From Phycisphaerae bacterium (GTDB lineage Bacteria > Planctomycetota > Phycisphaerae > Phycisphaerales > SM1A02): DNA of 64,000 bases. Positions 37,449 to 46,569 of this stretch are shown here, one piece after another. The DNA is taken from the NCBI GenBank assembly GCA_016795065.1, contig JAEUIU010000031.1, positions 32,322-96,321 on the forward strand. Reading direction: 5' to 3'. The first letter of the stretch is position 1; each line of letters begins with the position of its first letter. Under the pieces are notes generated by a model. It ran no database searches and was not told where the DNA came from. It saw only the letters and a program-made list of their open reading frames with translations. The position numbers and the translations under genes are program-made.

Positions 37449-39995
37449 TCAGTCGGGGATCGCGATTTGGCTTCCTGACTCAGCGTTGAACTGCTCGTCA
37501 TAGCTGGCGAGCCCGCCAATGCGGCCGGCCTGATCTGCCGAGAGGATTCGGCGGAGCTGACTCACCGCCCGCTGGCTTCGTTCGTCGCGGTCGAAGCGGA
37601 TCTTGCTGTTGGCGTTCTCCTGGGCCATCCTCTCCTTCCAGTACTCGCGAGCTTCGGCTGAATCGCCCGAGGTAGGTTGGGCGACTCGCTTTGACGGGAT
37701 CATCTGTCGGCAGTAGGTCAGGTACTCGGTGTGGTAGCGGTCATGGAGGATCTGAAGCTCCTGCTTCTGTTCGGGGCTCAGGTCCTGCATCTCCAGTGCC
37801 TTCTCGATCAGCGACGTCGCTGCCCGGGGGTCAGCGAAGATGCTCGGGTAAGCGAGCTTGTCATACTCAAGCTGAAGCCGCTCGCGCACCGGCCCTTCGG
37901 AGGAAGCGAGTACCGACTCCCATGCAGCCCGGACGAGCTCGCTTCGCTTGGCCGAGATCTGGCCGCCGCGCGACTGGAGTCTCATCCACTCCTGTCCGGT
38001 CTTTTGGGCCTCGACCGGATCGACCTCCTTGCCGGAGGAATACAGCGCCTGGTTGCGCTCTGACATGATCTGGAGGTCCCGCTCCAGTTCGAGCGATTGG
38101 GTGCGGGCCTCCCGAATGGCCTGTTCGAGCTCGGCGGCCTTGGCTCCGATGCTGCTCAACATGCGGAGCCGCTCTTCTGCAGGGAGTTCGCTCGATCGAA
38201 TGACCGAGATGATGTTGACTGACTGTTCGCTTTCGGTCCAATTGCCGAACCAACGTGTGCTTGCGCTCTCGTCATTGGATTCAAGGAGCCGCCCAAGCTT
38301 CGCCGCAGCCAACAGGTTCTCCTTGCCTTCCGCCGCCAACCCAGCGATGTCCCGGAAGAGTCCTTCGTCCAGTTCAAGCGCCTTCGCAAGGACTTCCTTC
38401 CGAAGGTTGAAGTACTCGTCCCTCTTGGCCGCATTGGTGCCTGGCACCCCGCTGGTCGCGTCGTAGGTCCACATGCCCGCTTGAGCCTCGCTGACCTTTG
38501 CACTGTACGGCTCGATCGACTCTTCCCAACGCTTCTCGTAGTCGGCATGGAGCATCTCGGCAGTCGCCTTCGAGCCCTCTTCGAGCTCGATCTCCTGGAT
38601 AAGACTGCGGATACTGGCGATCTCGATGCGCCGATGCCCCGAATCGCTAGTCGCATTGGCGACCGGCGATTCCAGTGCTCCCGCACGAACTGATACGGTC
38701 GGCGGGGCTGCGTTCGGATCTGCCGCTTCAGGGTCCGAGGTGTCATCGAACATGTCCCCCTGATCCATCGCCACACGCTCGTAGAGCTTCTTGATCCGCT
38801 CATCACCGAGCATGGGTTTGATGGACTCCAAGGCCTTTGCGCCGAGCTCCGCACGCTTGGTGGAGAACTCGGCGAGCTTCAGGTGTCCCGTCGCCATCCC
38901 ATTGAATCCCAGCTCGGCCATGTCCTTTCGGCTCTCGTCGGCCATCTTCATAGCCTCGTCCACGAGAGCGTCATCGCTCGTCTTCCATGACTCGTAGGCA
39001 GCCTGAATCGATGACTTGGTGTTCTCGTCAAGAGCGCGGATCCGCAGGGCGAGCTTGATCAGGCGCTCGGCACTGGCAGGGTCGCTGCCGATCTCGGGAT
39101 AGGCGGTGCGGACGTACCTCAGTCGGAACTTGCGGGCCTCGTCGCCCGAGAGGTGACCGTGCACCGAACGGAAGGTCCGCCGATTCGTGTCGTAAATTGC
39201 TCCGGCCTTGTCCATGATGGGCTTCATCGCCGCGGCCAATGCCGCCTGCACCGCCTCCATCATGCCCTTCATCCGCTCGGGGTCCTTCATCATCTCCTCT
39301 TCGGAGAGGTTGGCGTATCCCGCCTTCTCAAGCGCCTCCACCATCTCGATCATCATGCGCACGCCCGCGGAGGACATCTCACGGGCCAAGCCGGTCAGCC
39401 GTTCCTCGTAGCTGATCAGTTCGGGCTGGATCTCGCCCATCACCGAGGCCGGAAGCTTGCTCTCGATGGCCATCGCAGCAACGTCGGGGAGTGATCCGCC
39501 CAAGACGCCTGGCATCTGTCCGAGAAACCCCATGGAGATGCGGGCCCGAGCTCGCGCGTCACGAGCCCGCTTGACCGAGACCTGTCGCTCATCCCCAAGC
39601 AGCGTGCCAATTGCATCGAAGAACCCGTTGTCGATCTCGGCGATCCGAGTATTGATGCGCTCATACTTGCGGGTGAAGTCCTGCACCGCTGCCTTGGTGG
39701 GCACCCCGGTGCCCATGAGTTTCTGCATCTCGGCCAGGAACTGCTCGATGTCACTCTCACGGAAGGTGCGGAACTGTGTTCGATAGTCGTCATGCAGCGC
39801 CTCGATCGTCGCCATCTCAGCGTCGGTCGGATGGACATACATCGAGAGCAGTCGCTTCAGATCCGAGGTCGAGAGAGGATCGGGCAGTTGGCCCGAGGTC
39901 CCCTGGGCTCCGGCGGGCACGGATGCCGCAAGAACGACCAAAGCAACACACAGAGCGCGAAGGGTGCGAACGACCGCCTTGATGGATGAGAACAT
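37449..39995 (-). CDS. Large secreted helical protein with internal duplication
   Basis: An 848-residue exported protein with a signal peptide (RTLRALCVALVVLAASVPAG, then AQ). Mature sequence is almost all helical and rich in Glu, Ala, Arg and Met. Two halves share an organisation: LRYVRTAYPEIGSDPASAER in the first and LQLEYDKLAYPSIFADPRAA in the second, each followed by LIxxALxxxxL and then a helix containing a Tyr-rich repeat. Similar helix starts occur near the beginning (EALHDDYRTQFRTFRES) and end (ILHDRYHTEYLTYCRQM). No known family was recognised. GGAG precedes the chosen ATG. Confidence 0.72.
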   Translation of the reverse strand: MFSSIKAVVRTLRALCVALVVLAASVPAGAQGTSGQLPDPLSTSDLKRLLSMYVHPTDAEMATIEALHDDYRTQFRTFRESDIEQFLAEMQKLMGTGVPTKAAVQDFTRKYERINTRIAEIDNGFFDAIGTLLGDERQVSVKRARDARARARISMGFLGQMPGVLGGSLPDVAAMAIESKLPASVMGEIQPELISYEERLTGLAREMSSAGVRMMIEMVEALEKAGYANLSEEEMMKDPERMKGMMEAVQAALAAAMKPIMDKAGAIYDTNRRTFRSVHGHLSGDEARKFRLRYVRTAYPEIGSDPASAERLIKLALRIRALDENTKSSIQAAYESWKTSDDALVDEAMKMADESRKDMAELGFNGMATGHLKLAEFSTKRAELGAKALESIKPMLGDERIKKLYERVAMDQGDMFDDTSDPEAADPNAAPPTVSVRAGALESPVANATSDSGHRRIEIASIRSLIQEIELEEGSKATAEMLHADYEKRWEESIEPYSAKVSEAQAGMWTYDATSGVPGTNAAKRDEYFNLRKEVLAKALELDEGLFRDIAGLAAEGKENLLAAAKLGRLLESNDESASTRWFGNWTESEQSVNIISVIRSSELPAEERLRMLSSIGAKAAELEQAIREARTQSLELERDLQIMSERNQALYSSGKEVDPVEAQKTGQEWMRLQSRGGQISAKRSELVRAAWESVLASSEGPVRERLQLEYDKLAYPSIFADPRAATSLIEKALEMQDLSPEQKQELQILHDRYHTEYLTYCRQMIPSKRVAQPTSGDSAEAREYWKERMAQENANSKIRFDRDERSQRAVSQLRRILSADQAGRIGGLASYDEQFNAESGSQIAIPD

Positions 39996-40068
39996 GAGCG
40001 AACTCCGGCGAGTATTCGAGGTGCGTGGATCGCTGGTCAGGACCATGGATTGCAACAGGCCGACTGGT

Positions 40069-40608
40069 TCAGAAGGCCGAACCGAGCCCCATCATCCGAC
40101 GCCACGCCGAGACTTGTCCGAGGTGCGATTGCGGGTGGCCAACAAAGAAGAACACCATGGCCGCTCCGATCAGCGGGAAGATCTCCCGCATCCTGCCCTC
40201 GATCGGATTCGGCTGTGAGAAGTGCTCTTCGGGCACGTCCCGGAGGGCCGCGATTGCGACTCGGTAGCGATCAAAGAACGTAGACACGATGAGGTCCTTA
40301 TTGGGATAGAGCCCCGGTTCATCCACACAGGGAGCCCCCGCCTTGAAGAGATCCGCCGAATAGGGCAGAGGACGCACCAGATCGTCGCGGCCCAGAAGCG
40401 GCAGAATGCGAAGGTCGGGGTAGATCGAAAGGTGACCCATGTTGAAGGCGGGGCTGTTGACGTCCCGCCCCGGCCCCTTGCTGGGCATGTGGGAAAAGGT
40501 CTCCGGCGTGATCCCCTTCATGAGGGCTTCGGCGTAGTTGAGGCCGAGCTCAGCACCCGGACGAATGAGCGTGGCGAAGGACGCGGGCGCGGCAACGGTG
40601 GTCGACAT
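40069..40608 (-). CDS. DinB-like putative metal-dependent protein
   Basis: A 179-residue protein of the four-helix DinB-like superfamily. His positions that could form the metal site lie in FNMGHLSIYPDLRIL and FFFVGHPQSHLGQVSAWRRM, the latter close to the usual GHxxxHxGQ C-terminal motif. No partner or substrate is apparent. The frame extends upstream, but ATG 40608 gives a compact domain. Confidence 0.72.
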   Translation of the reverse strand: MSTTVAAPASFATLIRPGAELGLNYAEALMKGITPETFSHMPSKGPGRDVNSPAFNMGHLSIYPDLRILPLLGRDDLVRPLPYSADLFKAGAPCVDEPGLYPNKDLIVSTFFDRYRVAIAALRDVPEEHFSQPNPIEGRMREIFPLIGAAMVFFFVGHPQSHLGQVSAWRRMMGLGSAF

Positions 40609-40836
40609 GAATGGCTCCGGAAGGTCGGCAAAGAAAGGGACGCTGACTCCGAACACGTGGCCGGCACCTACGCCGACATCGCGTTCGAGCCCGTCTCTTC
40701 CTTGCCGATGCGGTCAAATCCTACCGGTCGGATTCCCGCCCTTTGCGATTTTGGGGGAAATTTCTGAGAGAACGTCGCGTGCATCACAACGTCGACACCG
40801 TTGTGGACAACGCGGATCCCCCGAACGCCCCCGCGC

Positions 40837-41895
40837 TTAGTGGCCGACGAAACGAGCGACCATAGACTTCGCGAACTCGGGCTCGCGCGTCCCGCGCACC
40901 ACGATGCGGCCATCCGCAAAGACCGAAAGCGAAAGGGAACCGCCGTCCGGAGAGCGCACCTCACGCAACGTGCAACTCACGGCGTGGGAATCCCGCCTGA
41001 GATCCTCATGCAACGCCAGGCGCCGCTCGACGGATTCAAGGTCAGGAGGCAATTCGCCGACAGCCGGTGCGAACTGCACTGCATTCTTCCCGCAAAGCAC
41101 AGTGACCCTGCTCACGCGTGAACCGTCGAGAAACTCAAACCGCTTCAGGCCGCAACATGGGCAATCAGGATCGCGGGAGCGTCGCGTGTCGAGATGGCGC
41201 GTCGCATTCGTCCATGGGTTGATGGAAACGAGTTCGCGCATCACGGCATCGCGATTGCCGACGAGGATCTTGATCGCCTCGGTAACCTCCAACGATGCGA
41301 CCAGCGCGGTGACCGTTCCCAGCACTCCCGCGGACTCGCACGTCGCCAGCGTCCCCGGCGGCGGCAGATCAGGAAAGAGACAGCGAAGGCAGGGCGTCAT
41401 GTTGGGGAGCACCACCGTTGTCATGCCTTCGGTGCCGACGGCGGCGCCGTAGACGTAGGGAAGCTCGCGCAGCACCGCCACGTCGTTGAGCAAGTAGCGA
41501 GTTTCCAGATTGTCCAGACCGTCGACGACCACGTCGGCGCCTTCCGCGTAGCGCTCCGCGGTGCTCGCGTTGAAGTCATCGAAGAAGGCCCGAATGCGAA
41601 CCTCACTATTGATGTGGGCGATGCGCGACTTCGCTGCCTCGACCTTCGGCGTCGCCCGCCGGGCATCCTCCTCGTCGAAGAGCATCTGCCGCTGGAGGTT
41701 GCTCCACTCAACAACATCGCGATCGACAAGCGTGAGCGTGCCGACGCCCGCCCGAGCGAGCAGCTCCGCGGCCATCGAGCCCAATGCCCCGCAGCCGACG
41801 ACCAGCACGTGGGCGGCGCGAAGGCGACTTTGCCCGTCGATACCGATCGGGGCCAATCGCTCCTGGCGGGTGTAGCGTCCCGGCTCGTGGCTCAT
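40837..41895 (-). CDS. ThiF/MoeB-like adenylyltransferase with C-terminal extension
   Basis: A 352-residue E1-like enzyme that adenylates the C-terminus of a ubiquitin-fold sulfur carrier (ThiS/MoaD-type) in thiamine or molybdopterin synthesis. Motifs: VVGCGALGSMAAELLARAGV (ATP-binding), RDVVEWSNLQRQMLFDEEDA, VVDGLDNLETRYLLND, and zinc-ligand pairs in CLRCLFPDL and CPCCGLKRF. The last ~100 residues have an added beta-rich domain (VLCGKNAVQFAPA to VARFVGH) beyond the standard MoeB core. No sulfur carrier gene lies nearby. Confidence 0.85.
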   Translation of the reverse strand: MSHEPGRYTRQERLAPIGIDGQSRLRAAHVLVVGCGALGSMAAELLARAGVGTLTLVDRDVVEWSNLQRQMLFDEEDARRATPKVEAAKSRIAHINSEVRIRAFFDDFNASTAERYAEGADVVVDGLDNLETRYLLNDVAVLRELPYVYGAAVGTEGMTTVVLPNMTPCLRCLFPDLPPPGTLATCESAGVLGTVTALVASLEVTEAIKILVGNRDAVMRELVSINPWTNATRHLDTRRSRDPDCPCCGLKRFEFLDGSRVSRVTVLCGKNAVQFAPAVGELPPDLESVERRLALHEDLRRDSHAVSCTLREVRSPDGGSLSLSVFADGRIVVRGTREPEFAKSMVARFVGH

Positions 41896-42043
41896 GGGAC
41901 CATTGTTGTCGCTCCGGAGCCCTTCAGGAGAACATCTTTCTGCGATCACCTGCCCAACAAACAATCGAGGCGAGCCGGAGCTCGCCTCGATGGGTGGTTC
42001 ATATGTGTGAGCGGAAGGCCGCGTGTGGCGGGCGTTGGCCCCC

Positions 42044-42116
42044 AGCACGTCGCTTACCAAGCGAAGTGCGCGAAAGCCCCTAGCACGTCGCTTACCATGC
42101 GAAGTGCGCGAAAGCC
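42044..42116 (-). repeat. Tandem duplication of the 3' end of rpsG
   Basis: Two 35-base copies (42044-42078 and 42082-42116) differ at one base and are spaced by 38 bases. The copy inside rpsG (42092-42116) encodes the last residues (AFAHFAW) and the stop; the other copy downstream contains the same codons and stop again. Confidence 0.88.
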
Positions 42117-42583
42117 TTATTCGCATCCGCCATGCGGTGCGTGTTGTCCTTCGTGGTCACGGCCTTGCCTTCGCCCTTCGCCGCATCCCAGAACTCCTTC
42201 GCGAGACGGTTGGCCAGCGGCTTCCCCTTCTCCTCGCGGGCGGCCTCGATCATCCAGCGGAAGGCCAGCGATTGCTGCCGGCGCTTGTTGAGCTGCATCG
42301 GAACCTGATAGTTCGCACCACCGACTCGCTTGGAGCGGACTTCGACGACCGGTCGGACGTTGTCCAAACCCTTGTGGAAGATCTCAATCGCGGTCTTCGG
42401 AAGTGTCTCCGGCTTTTCCTTGTCGAGCTTGGCCTGGATCAGGTCGAGCGCGCCGTAGACGACTCGCATTGCCGTGGCCTTCTCGCCACCCTGCATGACG
42501 CAGTTAATGAACTTCGACAGGACGCGGTCCTGGAAGCGGGGATCGGGCTTGAGCTGCTCTTCCGAGCGAGTGAATGAAGCCAT
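42092..42583 (-). CDS. rpsG: 30S ribosomal protein S7
   Basis: Small-subunit protein that binds the 3' major domain of 16S rRNA. It has 163 residues (usual 155-160). Signature stretches include SKFINCVMQGGEKATAMRVV, NVRPVVEVRSKRVGGANYQV and PMQLNKRRQQSLAFRWMIEA, and the C-terminus NKAFAHFAW. It follows rpsL by 156 bases. fusA and tuf, the usual next genes of the str operon, are absent; a tandem copy of its own 3' end lies next. Confidence 0.96.
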   Translation of the reverse strand: MASFTRSEEQLKPDPRFQDRVLSKFINCVMQGGEKATAMRVVYGALDLIQAKLDKEKPETLPKTAIEIFHKGLDNVRPVVEVRSKRVGGANYQVPMQLNKRRQQSLAFRWMIEAAREEKGKPLANRLAKEFWDAAKGEGKAVTTKDNTHRMADANKAFAHFAW

Positions 42584-42739
42584 GTTCGGACTCCTTGGGG
42601 CTGAGCTTCGCGGGCGATGGTTCGCCGACGTCGCGTTTCGTTCACCGCGGCTGGGAGATGGGCATTCCCGAGTCGTGCCGCGATTACTGCCGGGCGCCGG
42701 GGCGTGACCATCACGCTCCCGATCGCACGTCTTGGTTCG

Positions 42740-43132
42740 TTACTTCTTCTTCGTGGTCGTCGCGGCCTTCTTCTTCACGCCGTAAAGCGAACGGCCCTTC
42801 TTGCGGCCTTCGACGCCGAGGCAGTCGAGAGCGCCGCGGACGACGTGGTAGCGCACGCCCGGAAGGTCGCGGACACGGCCGCCGCGAACGAGCACGATCG
42901 AGTGCTCCTGCAGGTTGTGACCTTCACCGCCGATGTAGGCCGTGACTTCCTTGCCGTTGCTGAGACGCACGCGGGCGACCTTCCGAAGAGCCGAGTTCGG
43001 CTTCTTCGGGGTCACGGTGCGGACCTGAAGGCACACGCCGCGCTTCTGCGGGCATGCGACAAGGTCCTTGACCTTTGACTTCGAGGCCTGAACCACACGG
43101 GGCTTTCGGACAAGCTGATTAATCGTTGGCAT
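42740..43132 (-). CDS. rpsL: 30S ribosomal protein S12
   Basis: Decoding-centre ribosomal protein. It has 130 residues. Conserved segments: [31 protein letters not shown] with the conserved Lys-Pro-Asn loop, [20 protein letters not shown] and [20 protein letters not shown]. The frame is open upstream to 43516, but only ATG 43132 gives a canonical S12 N-terminus. The C-terminus has a short Lys/Thr-rich tail ([11 protein letters not shown]). A promoter lies at 43177-43205. Confidence 0.96.
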   Translation of the reverse strand: MPTINQLVRKPRVVQASKSKVKDLVACPQKRGVCLQVRTVTPKKPNSALRKVARVRLSNGKEVTAYIGGEGHNLQEHSIVLVRGGRVRDLPGVRYHVVRGALDCLGVEGRKKGRSLYGVKKKAATTTKKK

Positions 43133-43176
43133 CGCGACGTCTTTTTCTGTGTGCGGACTACTCGGGCGAACGGGGC

Positions 43177-43205
43177 AATGTAGTGGAGAGCCTGCACATC
43201 GGCAA
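43177..43205 (-). promoter_or_regulatory. Sigma70-like promoter for rpsL-rpsG
   Basis: On the minus strand TTGCCG (43200-43205) and TACATT (43177-43182) are separated by exactly 17 bases. The expected RNA start leaves about 40 bases before the rpsL ATG at 43132. Confidence 0.6.
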
Positions 43206-43334
43206 GAGACGTTTCCGTCGCGGCCTGGTTGGACGGTTGCAAGTTGAGGTGATGGGCATTGCGCAGGCCATTCGAAATCGCGTTTGGCCGCGTGATTGGA
43301 ACGCTGCCCAAAGCCCATTTTCGCGGCCAATAAC

Positions 43335-43964
43335 TCAACCTCGTCGCACCTGAGAGATGGCTGCGACCGCGAGTCGGTCACATCGCTCATTGAAATGATG
43401 CCCTTGGTGACCGCGGATCCACTCCGGCCGCACATCGTGCACCGCAGCCAATCGATCGAGTTCTTCCCACAGTTCCTTGTTGAGGACCGGGCTCTTGTCC
43501 GCCTTCCGCCAGCCACGGGCCTTCCACCCCTTCAGCCACTCCTGCAGACCCTTCACGACGTACTGGCTGTCAGAGACCAATCGAACCGTCGCAGGCCTTC
43601 GGAGGGTCCGAAGTCCCTCGATGACCGAAAGGAGCTCCATCCGATTGTTGGTGGTCTGTGGGTCGCCTCCGGATCCTTCCTTCTCCTTCCCGGTCTCGGG
43701 GTCGCGAAGGATGAAGCCCCAGCCGCCCGGCCCGGGGTTGCCGGTGCAGGCCCCGTCGGTATACAGCTCGATCGACAACTTCTTGGACGCTGAGGGCGCT
43801 CCGGACTCATCAGAATCGGCCCTTGCGAAGGCCTCCAAGTCCGAAGCGCCGGCCACTGTCGACGCGAATCGCGCTTGAGGAGCGACATCCGGACCTCCAG
43901 CCGCTCCAGCCGACGTTCGGGTCGTCGCTCCGGGCGGGGTCTTTCTCACGAGCTTCTTGGCCAT
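43335..43964 (-). CDS. rnhA: Ribonuclease HI with N-terminal extension
   Basis: Cuts RNA in RNA-DNA hybrids. It has 209 residues. The catalytic Asp-Glu-Asp-Asp set is visible in [42 protein letters not shown] and [12 protein letters not shown], with the flexible His in [10 protein letters not shown]. About 60 residues precede the core; they are Ala/Thr/Ser-rich without the HBD motif seen in some RNase HI proteins, so this extension is of unknown use. Its start faces rpmF across 200 bases. Confidence 0.95.
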   Translation of the reverse strand: MAKKLVRKTPPGATTRTSAGAAGGPDVAPQARFASTVAGASDLEAFARADSDESGAPSASKKLSIELYTDGACTGNPGPGGWGFILRDPETGKEKEGSGGDPQTTNNRMELLSVIEGLRTLRRPATVRLVSDSQYVVKGLQEWLKGWKARGWRKADKSPVLNKELWEELDRLAAVHDVRPEWIRGHQGHHFNERCDRLAVAAISQVRRG

Positions 43965-44013
43965 GGGGACAGACTACCGTGACCGGCGACGGCGTCGTCA
44001 TCGCTTGAACCCT

Positions 44014-44041
44014 TTGACAATCGAGAATCGTCCCGTAGACT
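44014..44041 (+). promoter_or_regulatory. Sigma70-like promoter for rpmF and the fab cluster
   Basis: A perfect TTGACA (44014-44019) and TAGACT (44036-44041) are separated by 16 bases. It leaves a leader of about 115 bases before rpmF at 44165. No internal promoter is equally good before fabG. Confidence 0.65.
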
Positions 44042-44164
44042 CTCCCGTTCGCTTCCGACCCGGCCACGCATGCTGGCGGGAGCCATTCGAGGCGGCGGAA
44101 CGGCCCTTCGGCCGCCTTCCTCCGGTTCGGATCACTCTCCTTTCGGTCTCACGAGGCCAGGTCC

Positions 44165-44353
44165 ATGCTCCCAGCATTTCGTCAATCCCCCGGTCGGACG
44201 CGTCGACGTCGCGCTCACCAGGCCGTCAAGGCCACCCACACCACACTTTGTCCCAACTGCGGCGCTGCAAAGCGGCCTCACACCGCGTGTCAGGCCTGCG
44301 GCTATGTTCGCCCCGGCCTCCAGGTGAAGTCGACGAAGCCCACGGAAAGTTAA
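44165..44353 (+). CDS. rpmF: 50S ribosomal protein L32
   Basis: Small zinc-ribbon ribosomal protein of 62 residues. Two CxxC pairs are present: CPNCGAAKRPHTACQACGYV. The N-terminal basic region (SPGRTRRRRAHQAVK) matches the usual RKRRSHHAL type. It begins the rpmF-plsX-fab order common in bacteria; plsX starts 3 bases after its stop. Confidence 0.95.
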   Translation: MLPAFRQSPGRTRRRRAHQAVKATHTTLCPNCGAAKRPHTACQACGYVRPGLQVKSTKPTES

Positions 44354-44356
44354 TCC

Positions 44357-45400
44357 ATGCGCATTGGCGTGGATGTGATGGGCGGCGATCATGCCCCCGA
44401 CGAGATCCTCAAGGGTTCTCTCGCGGCGTTGCCGCATCTTCCCAACGAGGACCGACTGGTCCTGGTTGGTGATCGCCTCATCATCGAGGACACCCTTCGC
44501 GAGCGAGGTTTCGCCAATGCGTCGGGCATTCTCGACCCCAAGATCGAAGTCGTTCACGCCAGTGAAGTGATCGGCATGGATGACACGCCGGTCGAAGCGG
44601 TCCGCTCGAAGCGCGACTCCTCGATCAACGTCCTCGCCCGCATGGCGAGCCCCAGGGACCCGAACCGCCTTGCGGCGTGGATCTCGGCGGGCAACACCGG
44701 GGCCTGCGTCGCTGCGTCACAGATGTTCATGAAGCGGCTGGACAACGTCCACCGCCCAGGTATCGCGGTCACCGTTCCGACCTTCTCGGGACCGGTGGTC
44801 CTGATCGACGTCGGGGCGAACATCGAGCCGAAGCCGCATCACCTTGCCCAGTACGGCGTCATGGGTGATGCCTACGCCCGCGAGGTTCTTGGGATCAAGA
44901 ACCCACGCGTCGCTCTGATGAATGTCGGCGGCGAAGAGGCGAAGGGCACCTCGGACATGAAGCAGGCTCGCGACATGCTTCGTCGCGCCGAAGGCCTGAA
45001 CTTCACAGGCTACATCGAAGGCCGAGCGGTCTTCGACGGTGAGGCGGATGTGGTCATCACCGACGGCGTCGTCGGCAACGTGATGATCAAGCTCGCTGAA
45101 GGCCTTTCATCGGGGATCTTCAAGGCCTTGGCACGCGAGGTCTTCGACATCGATCCCGAACTCGCCGTCCGGCTCGAGCCGGTGGTGAAGAGCCTTTACG
45201 CGAAGCACGACTATCACGAGTACGGCGGTGCACCACTCTTGGGCGTGAACGGCGTCTGCCTCATTTCCCACGGGTCGAGCGTCGCCCGCACGATGACCAA
45301 CGCGGTCATTCGGGCCCGGCATTTTGTGCTCAGTCGCGTGAACGAGGCCATCACCAAGCGGCTCGCCGCGATGGAAGCGTGTGCCGAGGGTGCGGCCTGA
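44357..45400 (+). CDS. plsX: Phosphate acyltransferase PlsX
   Basis: Makes acyl-phosphate from acyl-ACP, the first substrate of phospholipid synthesis with PlsY. It has 347 residues. Diagnostic segments: MRIGVDVMGGDHAPDEILKG, ISAGNTGACVAASQMFMKRL, VLIDVGANIEPKPHHLAQYG and PLLGVNGVCLISHGSS. It lies between rpmF and fabH as in many genomes. Confidence 0.96.
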   Translation: MRIGVDVMGGDHAPDEILKGSLAALPHLPNEDRLVLVGDRLIIEDTLRERGFANASGILDPKIEVVHASEVIGMDDTPVEAVRSKRDSSINVLARMASPRDPNRLAAWISAGNTGACVAASQMFMKRLDNVHRPGIAVTVPTFSGPVVLIDVGANIEPKPHHLAQYGVMGDAYAREVLGIKNPRVALMNVGGEEAKGTSDMKQARDMLRRAEGLNFTGYIEGRAVFDGEADVVITDGVVGNVMIKLAEGLSSGIFKALAREVFDIDPELAVRLEPVVKSLYAKHDYHEYGGAPLLGVNGVCLISHGSSVARTMTNAVIRARHFVLSRVNEAITKRLAAMEACAEGAA

Positions 45401-45412
45401 TCCGACGGGCTA

Positions 45413-45449
45413 GGCGCAGGATCGGACTGGCGCAGGATCGGACTGGCGC
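45413..45449 (+). repeat. Tandem 16-base repeat between plsX and fabH
   Basis: ggcgcaggatcggact occurs at 45413-45428 and 45429-45444, followed by the partial unit ggcgc. It lies in the 83-base gap before fabH and could vary leader length by slippage. Confidence 0.8.
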
Positions 45450-45483
45450 GTTCGACTACGATCCGCGATCGGTTGAGCCCCCT

Positions 45484-46503
45484 ATGAGTTCCGAAGCAGC
45501 ACCGCTCCCCGCCCTTCCCTTCGGCATTCGAATCGCCGGCACTGGTTCGGCGGTTCCCGATCAGGTGCTGACGAATCGAGACTTCGAGAAGATCGTCGAC
45601 ACCAGCGACGAGTGGATCTTTCAGCGAACGGGCATTCGCGAGCGCCGGGTGTGCGATCCGCTCAAGGAGGGCACCTTCACGCTCTCCCGCGATGCTGTCG
45701 CGAGAGCCCTCGAAGCCGCCAAGATGAAGGCGTCAGAACTCGACTTCATCATCTGCGCGACCTGCACCAGCGAGATGGGCTGCCCATCGACGTCCTGCCG
45801 CATCGCCGGCGCCCTCGGGGCTGCTCCGGCTGCGGCGTTTGATCTTGTTGCGGCGTGCAGCGGATTTGTCTATGCCCTGAACGTCGGCGAATCGCTGGTG
45901 CGGGCGGGGCGAGCTAAGAACGTGGCCGTCGTCGGCTGTGATGCTCTTTCGGGCCATGTCGACTACTGCGAGCGCACGGTGTCGATTCTCTTTGGCGACG
46001 CCGCCGGAGCTGCCATCCTGACCCGCGACACTGATACGACCAAGGGCTGCATCTACCAATCCATGGGTGCGGACGGATCGAACTGGCACTCGCTCTACAT
46101 TCCCCGTCGTCCGCAGGAAGTCGCCGAGTGCGACCGAAACAACGGTATTCGCCTTGGCTTCCTTCAGATGGACGGCCGCGAGGTCTTCAAGTTCGCGGTC
46201 ACGAAGTTCCGCGAGGTGATCGAGGACGCGATGGCCAAGACCGGACTGAAGGTCGATGACATCGGTCAGGTCATCTGCCACCAGTCCAACGCCCGGATCA
46301 TCGAGGCCGCTCGCGAGAAGATTGGCTTCCGCCACGATCAGGTCTACGTCAACATCGACCGCTTCGGCAATAGCTCCGCGGGCTCGGTCGGCCTCTGCTT
46401 CGACCAGTTGATGCAGGCCGGCAAGATCCAACCCGGCAAGCCGATCATCTTCGTCGCCTTCGGCGGCGGGCTGACCTGGGCCAGCAGCGTCTGGAGAATC
46501 TGA
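45484..46503 (+). CDS. fabH: 3-oxoacyl-ACP synthase III
   Basis: Condenses acetyl-CoA with malonyl-ACP to start fatty acid chains. It has 339 residues. Catalytic triad: Cys in DLVAACSGFVYALN, His in VICHQSNARIIEA and Asn in FGNSSAGSVGLC. The N-terminal signature DEWIFQRTGIRERRV is present. ATG 45484 was chosen over upstream in-frame codons because it precedes the typical start of the domain. Confidence 0.96.
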   Translation: MSSEAAPLPALPFGIRIAGTGSAVPDQVLTNRDFEKIVDTSDEWIFQRTGIRERRVCDPLKEGTFTLSRDAVARALEAAKMKASELDFIICATCTSEMGCPSTSCRIAGALGAAPAAAFDLVAACSGFVYALNVGESLVRAGRAKNVAVVGCDALSGHVDYCERTVSILFGDAAGAAILTRDTDTTKGCIYQSMGADGSNWHSLYIPRRPQEVAECDRNNGIRLGFLQMDGREVFKFAVTKFREVIEDAMAKTGLKVDDIGQVICHQSNARIIEAAREKIGFRHDQVYVNIDRFGNSSAGSVGLCFDQLMQAGKIQPGKPIIFVAFGGGLTWASSVWRI

Positions 46504-46569
46504 CGGCACCGCGATGTTGGCCCGATCTGACGGGGCAGCGCGGCCCCGGGTTCGATACGCTCCGCGCCC

